From Coffea arabica (Eukaryota > Streptophyta > Magnoliopsida > Gentianales > Rubiaceae): a DNA stretch of 64,000 nucleotides. Within the stretch, counting starts at the first letter, position 1, and each line of letters opens with the position of its first letter. The translations under genes were made by a program, and so were the position numbers. This document shows, in pieces, positions 61,551 through 64,000 of the stretch. Below the pieces are notes generated by a model. The model was not told where the DNA came from. It saw only the letters and a list, made by a program, of their open reading frames with translations, and made no database searches. The stretch lies in NCBI RefSeq assembly GCF_036785885.1, contig NC_092329.1, forward strand, positions 7,936,001-8,000,000. The letters run 5' to 3'.

Positions 61551-63953
61551 ATGGCCGCCTTACAATATAGCCAAATAGTCACCTTCTTCCTCCTCTTTTG
61601 TTTCTTCATATCAGTTTCTCATGGGAGGGTTCCCCCAGCTGGAGCTGACTTTCGAGTTAAAGCTGTTAATCTCGGAGGTTGGCTGGTCACAGAAGGCTGG
61701 ATCAAACCATCCCTTTTCGACGGCATTCCCAACAAAGATTTTTTGGTAGGAATTCAAACTCACACAGGCACACGGTTTTATGTGTTCTTCCATTCCATCA
61801 GCATTTTTAGTCGTTAATGCCCATTTGAGCGGCCTTTTTTTTTCTTCCTCCTAATTGTTAGTTTCTCTAGATGATCATTTATCATGTCGATTTCCTGACA
61901 TTACTATTGCTCTTACAAACTTTTGATGGTTCTTTTCTAGGATGGAACCGGGTTACAGTTCAAGTCAGTAGCGGTTGGAAAGTATCTCGCAGCAGAAACA
62001 GGTGGAGGTACAATCGTAGTTGCAAACAGAACATCTGCTTCTGGATGGGAAACGTTCAAAGTATGTAACCATTTACTTACATATTAGCTTCATTATTTGA
62101 TAAAAAACATTTTGATAACGATATCTAATGTGGTGGTGTATCTTCTGATTGTACAAAAATTGGCTTTTTGGATAGTTGTGGAGGATTAACGAGACCACAT
62201 TTAATTTCCGGGTTTTTAACAAACAATTCGTGGGATTAGACAAGGCCGGCAATGGAATTAATATCGTAGCCGTTGCAAGTACACCAGGAATATGGGAGAC
62301 ATTTCAGATCGTCAGAAAATCGGATGATGTAAACCGTGTCCGGATTCAAGCATCAAATGGATTTTTCTTGCAGGTCTGTGCTGGAATCTTATCTTTTTCA
62401 ATCAATACAAGAGGTCAATTGTAGACTTATGACAGCTACTATTACATCGCAGAAGCATTTATTTATTTATTAAGCATGCATTTATAGTTGTTGCTTACAA
62501 TCATTACTTTGCTTAACGTGGCGTTGTTGCTCATAATCATTACTTTCCTTAACACTATATATCAGATTATTAGTCAGCTAAAAAAATTTTTTTTTTTGTC
62601 CCTTGGCGTATATCAGTCAAGCTTGTTCTTCTAAATTATGGACAAAGCTGCAATTCTAGGTTATCCATAGCCTGTATTTTGTCATTAGCATGTCCTTGGA
62701 GATTAAGGCGTGCACGAGTGGAAAGGGTAATGTAGAATAAGAATATAAGCTTTATCTCAAGGAATAAGATATAATAACAATTAAGAATGAGTCCCTAGTG
62801 ATCAGACGATTATCCAAGACTCTCAACCAACCATATTTTTAACTTGTGTCGAGCTGTCCATAAATTAGGAATCTGTTTATATCTTGTGTTTGCTTTTTTG
62901 AAAAAAAAAAAAAGAATCATTCGTGTTTGCAGTACAAGAGGAATTCAGTTGTTTATCATCCCATAACATGAAAGAAAAGAGATAAAATATGTACAACATA
63001 TGCTGCATAACTTTCTTGGCTTGCTGTAATGGCGTATCAGTATGTGGTTCCGTGAATATCTTTTTCCATACACGACATAAAATTGAAATCTCTTCAATAT
63101 TCCGTTCGTCACCAGAAAAATGTTAGTTGTTCTAAGAGTCACACGTCAGTTTTTATTTTATTTTTGTCCAACCGCAACATCTACTCTACACCTACTTTGA
63201 TTTTAACGGAGGGATACTCAACTGAACTAATTGATAAATCGATAGAAACTGAACAACCATCGAACTCGTATGAATGTTGGAGAAATCAAATGTAGTGACC
63301 TAACTAATAATAAAAGACAAGATTTAAATCCCAACCTCCCACCTACCCGAGAATTAAAAAGTCTTCGGCAGTGGTATGTCAATTTTTAATTGAAATCGAT
63401 GTTTTTGCATGTGAAAACATGCCTCTATTCCTTCGGGAAAAAAAAAAACCATGCCTCTAGAATAGCGGCTAGTGCTTTAGACTTTGTAGGATTTTTTGAA
63501 GTGGCGTGCTGGTGCTGGATACATTAATGGATCACTACCTCGTTGATAATATGCCATTTACTTGGTCAAAAGATTGTTTAAACTCAAAAACATCTCATGC
63601 CACCTCTTAATCTACTTTAGTTTGATTAGACTTAATCTTTCAGTAAAAACTCCTGTGCTTGTGGGTGCGCCGTTTTTGCACGGTCATAAACTATTAATTA
63701 CTTAGGCGTGAAAAATGACTTTTCTTAGTATGTTATTTCACACTTTTTTTTTGGGGTCATGTTCTATGCTAATTGAATCCTGTTAAATTTGTAGGTAAAG
63801 ACAGAGGAACTTGTTACTGCTGATTTTCAAGGAAATGGCACATGGGCAGACGATGATCCCTCAGTTTTCTTGATTACATCCGCTGGAGGATACCAGGGTG
63901 AATTTCAAGTAACCAACGGCTATGGCCCAGTCAAGGCACCACTAGTCATGGGG
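61551..63953 (+). CDS. GH5 glucan 1,3-beta-glucosidase, 3'-partial
   Basis: Four exons (61551-61745, 61941-62060, 62176-62373, 63795-63953) give the first 224 residues; the gene continues past the window. The N-terminus is a signal peptide (hydrophobic VTFFLLFCFFISVSHG). The GH5 start VKAVNLGGWLVTEGWIKPSLF follows, and then a beta-trefoil, fascin-like inserted domain (SASGWETFKLWRINETTFNF, FRVFNKQFVGLD, VKTEELVTADFQGNGTW, EFQVTNGYGP). This combination is characteristic of plant exo-beta-1,3-glucanase-like GH5 proteins, often annotated glucan 1,3-beta-glucosidase A; the catalytic Glu residues lie downstream, unseen. Secretion to the apoplast and action on beta-1,3-glucan are inferred. The third intron is 1.4 kb. 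The last visible exon ends at ATG GGG before GTAAAT (phase 0). Confidence 0.92.
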
Positions 63954-64000
63954 GTAAATTTTGTAACATCAAATAAATTTCTTATTGCTTTTTTAACTGA

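Noticed and set aside
1..64000. CRISPR arrays, operons, bacterial insertion sequences or tRNA/rRNA genes.
   Set aside because: Spliced plant genes dominate; no regularly spaced direct repeats, and the only tRNA-like boxes found are within SINEs.

Overview
This is AT-rich nuclear DNA from a flowering plant, almost certainly a eudicot. The genes are split by short GT-AG introns, several have introns in their 5' leaders, and the proteins are plant families (GH3 beta-xylosidase, SEC14-like lipid transfer protein, plastid-type phosphoglycerate mutase, class IV-like small heat-shock protein, plant GH5 exo-glucanase). Nothing in the window fixes the genus.

Layout: (1) 1-4586, plus strand, the 3' four-fifths of a GH3 beta-D-xylosidase gene; its 5' end lies outside the window. 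(2) 4587-15344, intergenic, with two Mutator-type MITEs, one hAT element and smaller inverted-repeat elements. (3) 15345-24500, plus strand, a SEN1-like superfamily 1 helicase gene (7 coding exons, 1371 aa) behind a long 5'-UTR intron. (4) 24500-29250, gene-poor. (5) about 29260-34395, plus strand, a SEC14/CRAL-TRIO gene (331 aa) with one GC-AG intron. (6) 34396-45150, no intact gene: the broken 3' end of a BAHD acyltransferase, a large inverted-repeat element with a pyrimidine-rich minisatellite, and a three-level transposon nest. (7) 45151-49130, minus strand, a cofactor-dependent-type phosphoglycerate mutase (345 aa) with a probable transit peptide. (8) 49130-54772, intergenic with hAT, SINE, Stowaway and other MITEs. 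(9) 54775-55270, minus strand, an intronless small heat-shock gene with a heat-shock element just upstream of its TATA box. (10) 55440-61460, intergenic with an unusual dimeric retroposon, a hAT element, a tandem duplication and a Mutator-type MITE. (11) 61551 to the window end, plus strand, the first four exons of a GH5 glucan 1,3-beta-glucosidase gene.

The genes do not form a pathway; they are ordinary single-copy neighbours. The two glycoside hydrolases both point to cell-wall or glucan turnover, but they sit at opposite ends and are probably unrelated in regulation.

The most informative part is the mobile DNA. Several insertions keep exact target-site duplications, so boundaries can be given to the base. 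Two stand out. One is a SINE (14-bp duplication) broken by a hAT element (8-bp duplication), which contains a Mutator-like element with about 297-bp terminal repeats that has captured an F-box gene exon. The other is a retroposon at 55898-56313, made of two about 181-bp units that each begin with a TCCCACATC motif resembling the plant snRNA upstream element, each end in oligo(A), and are enclosed by one 17-bp target duplication.
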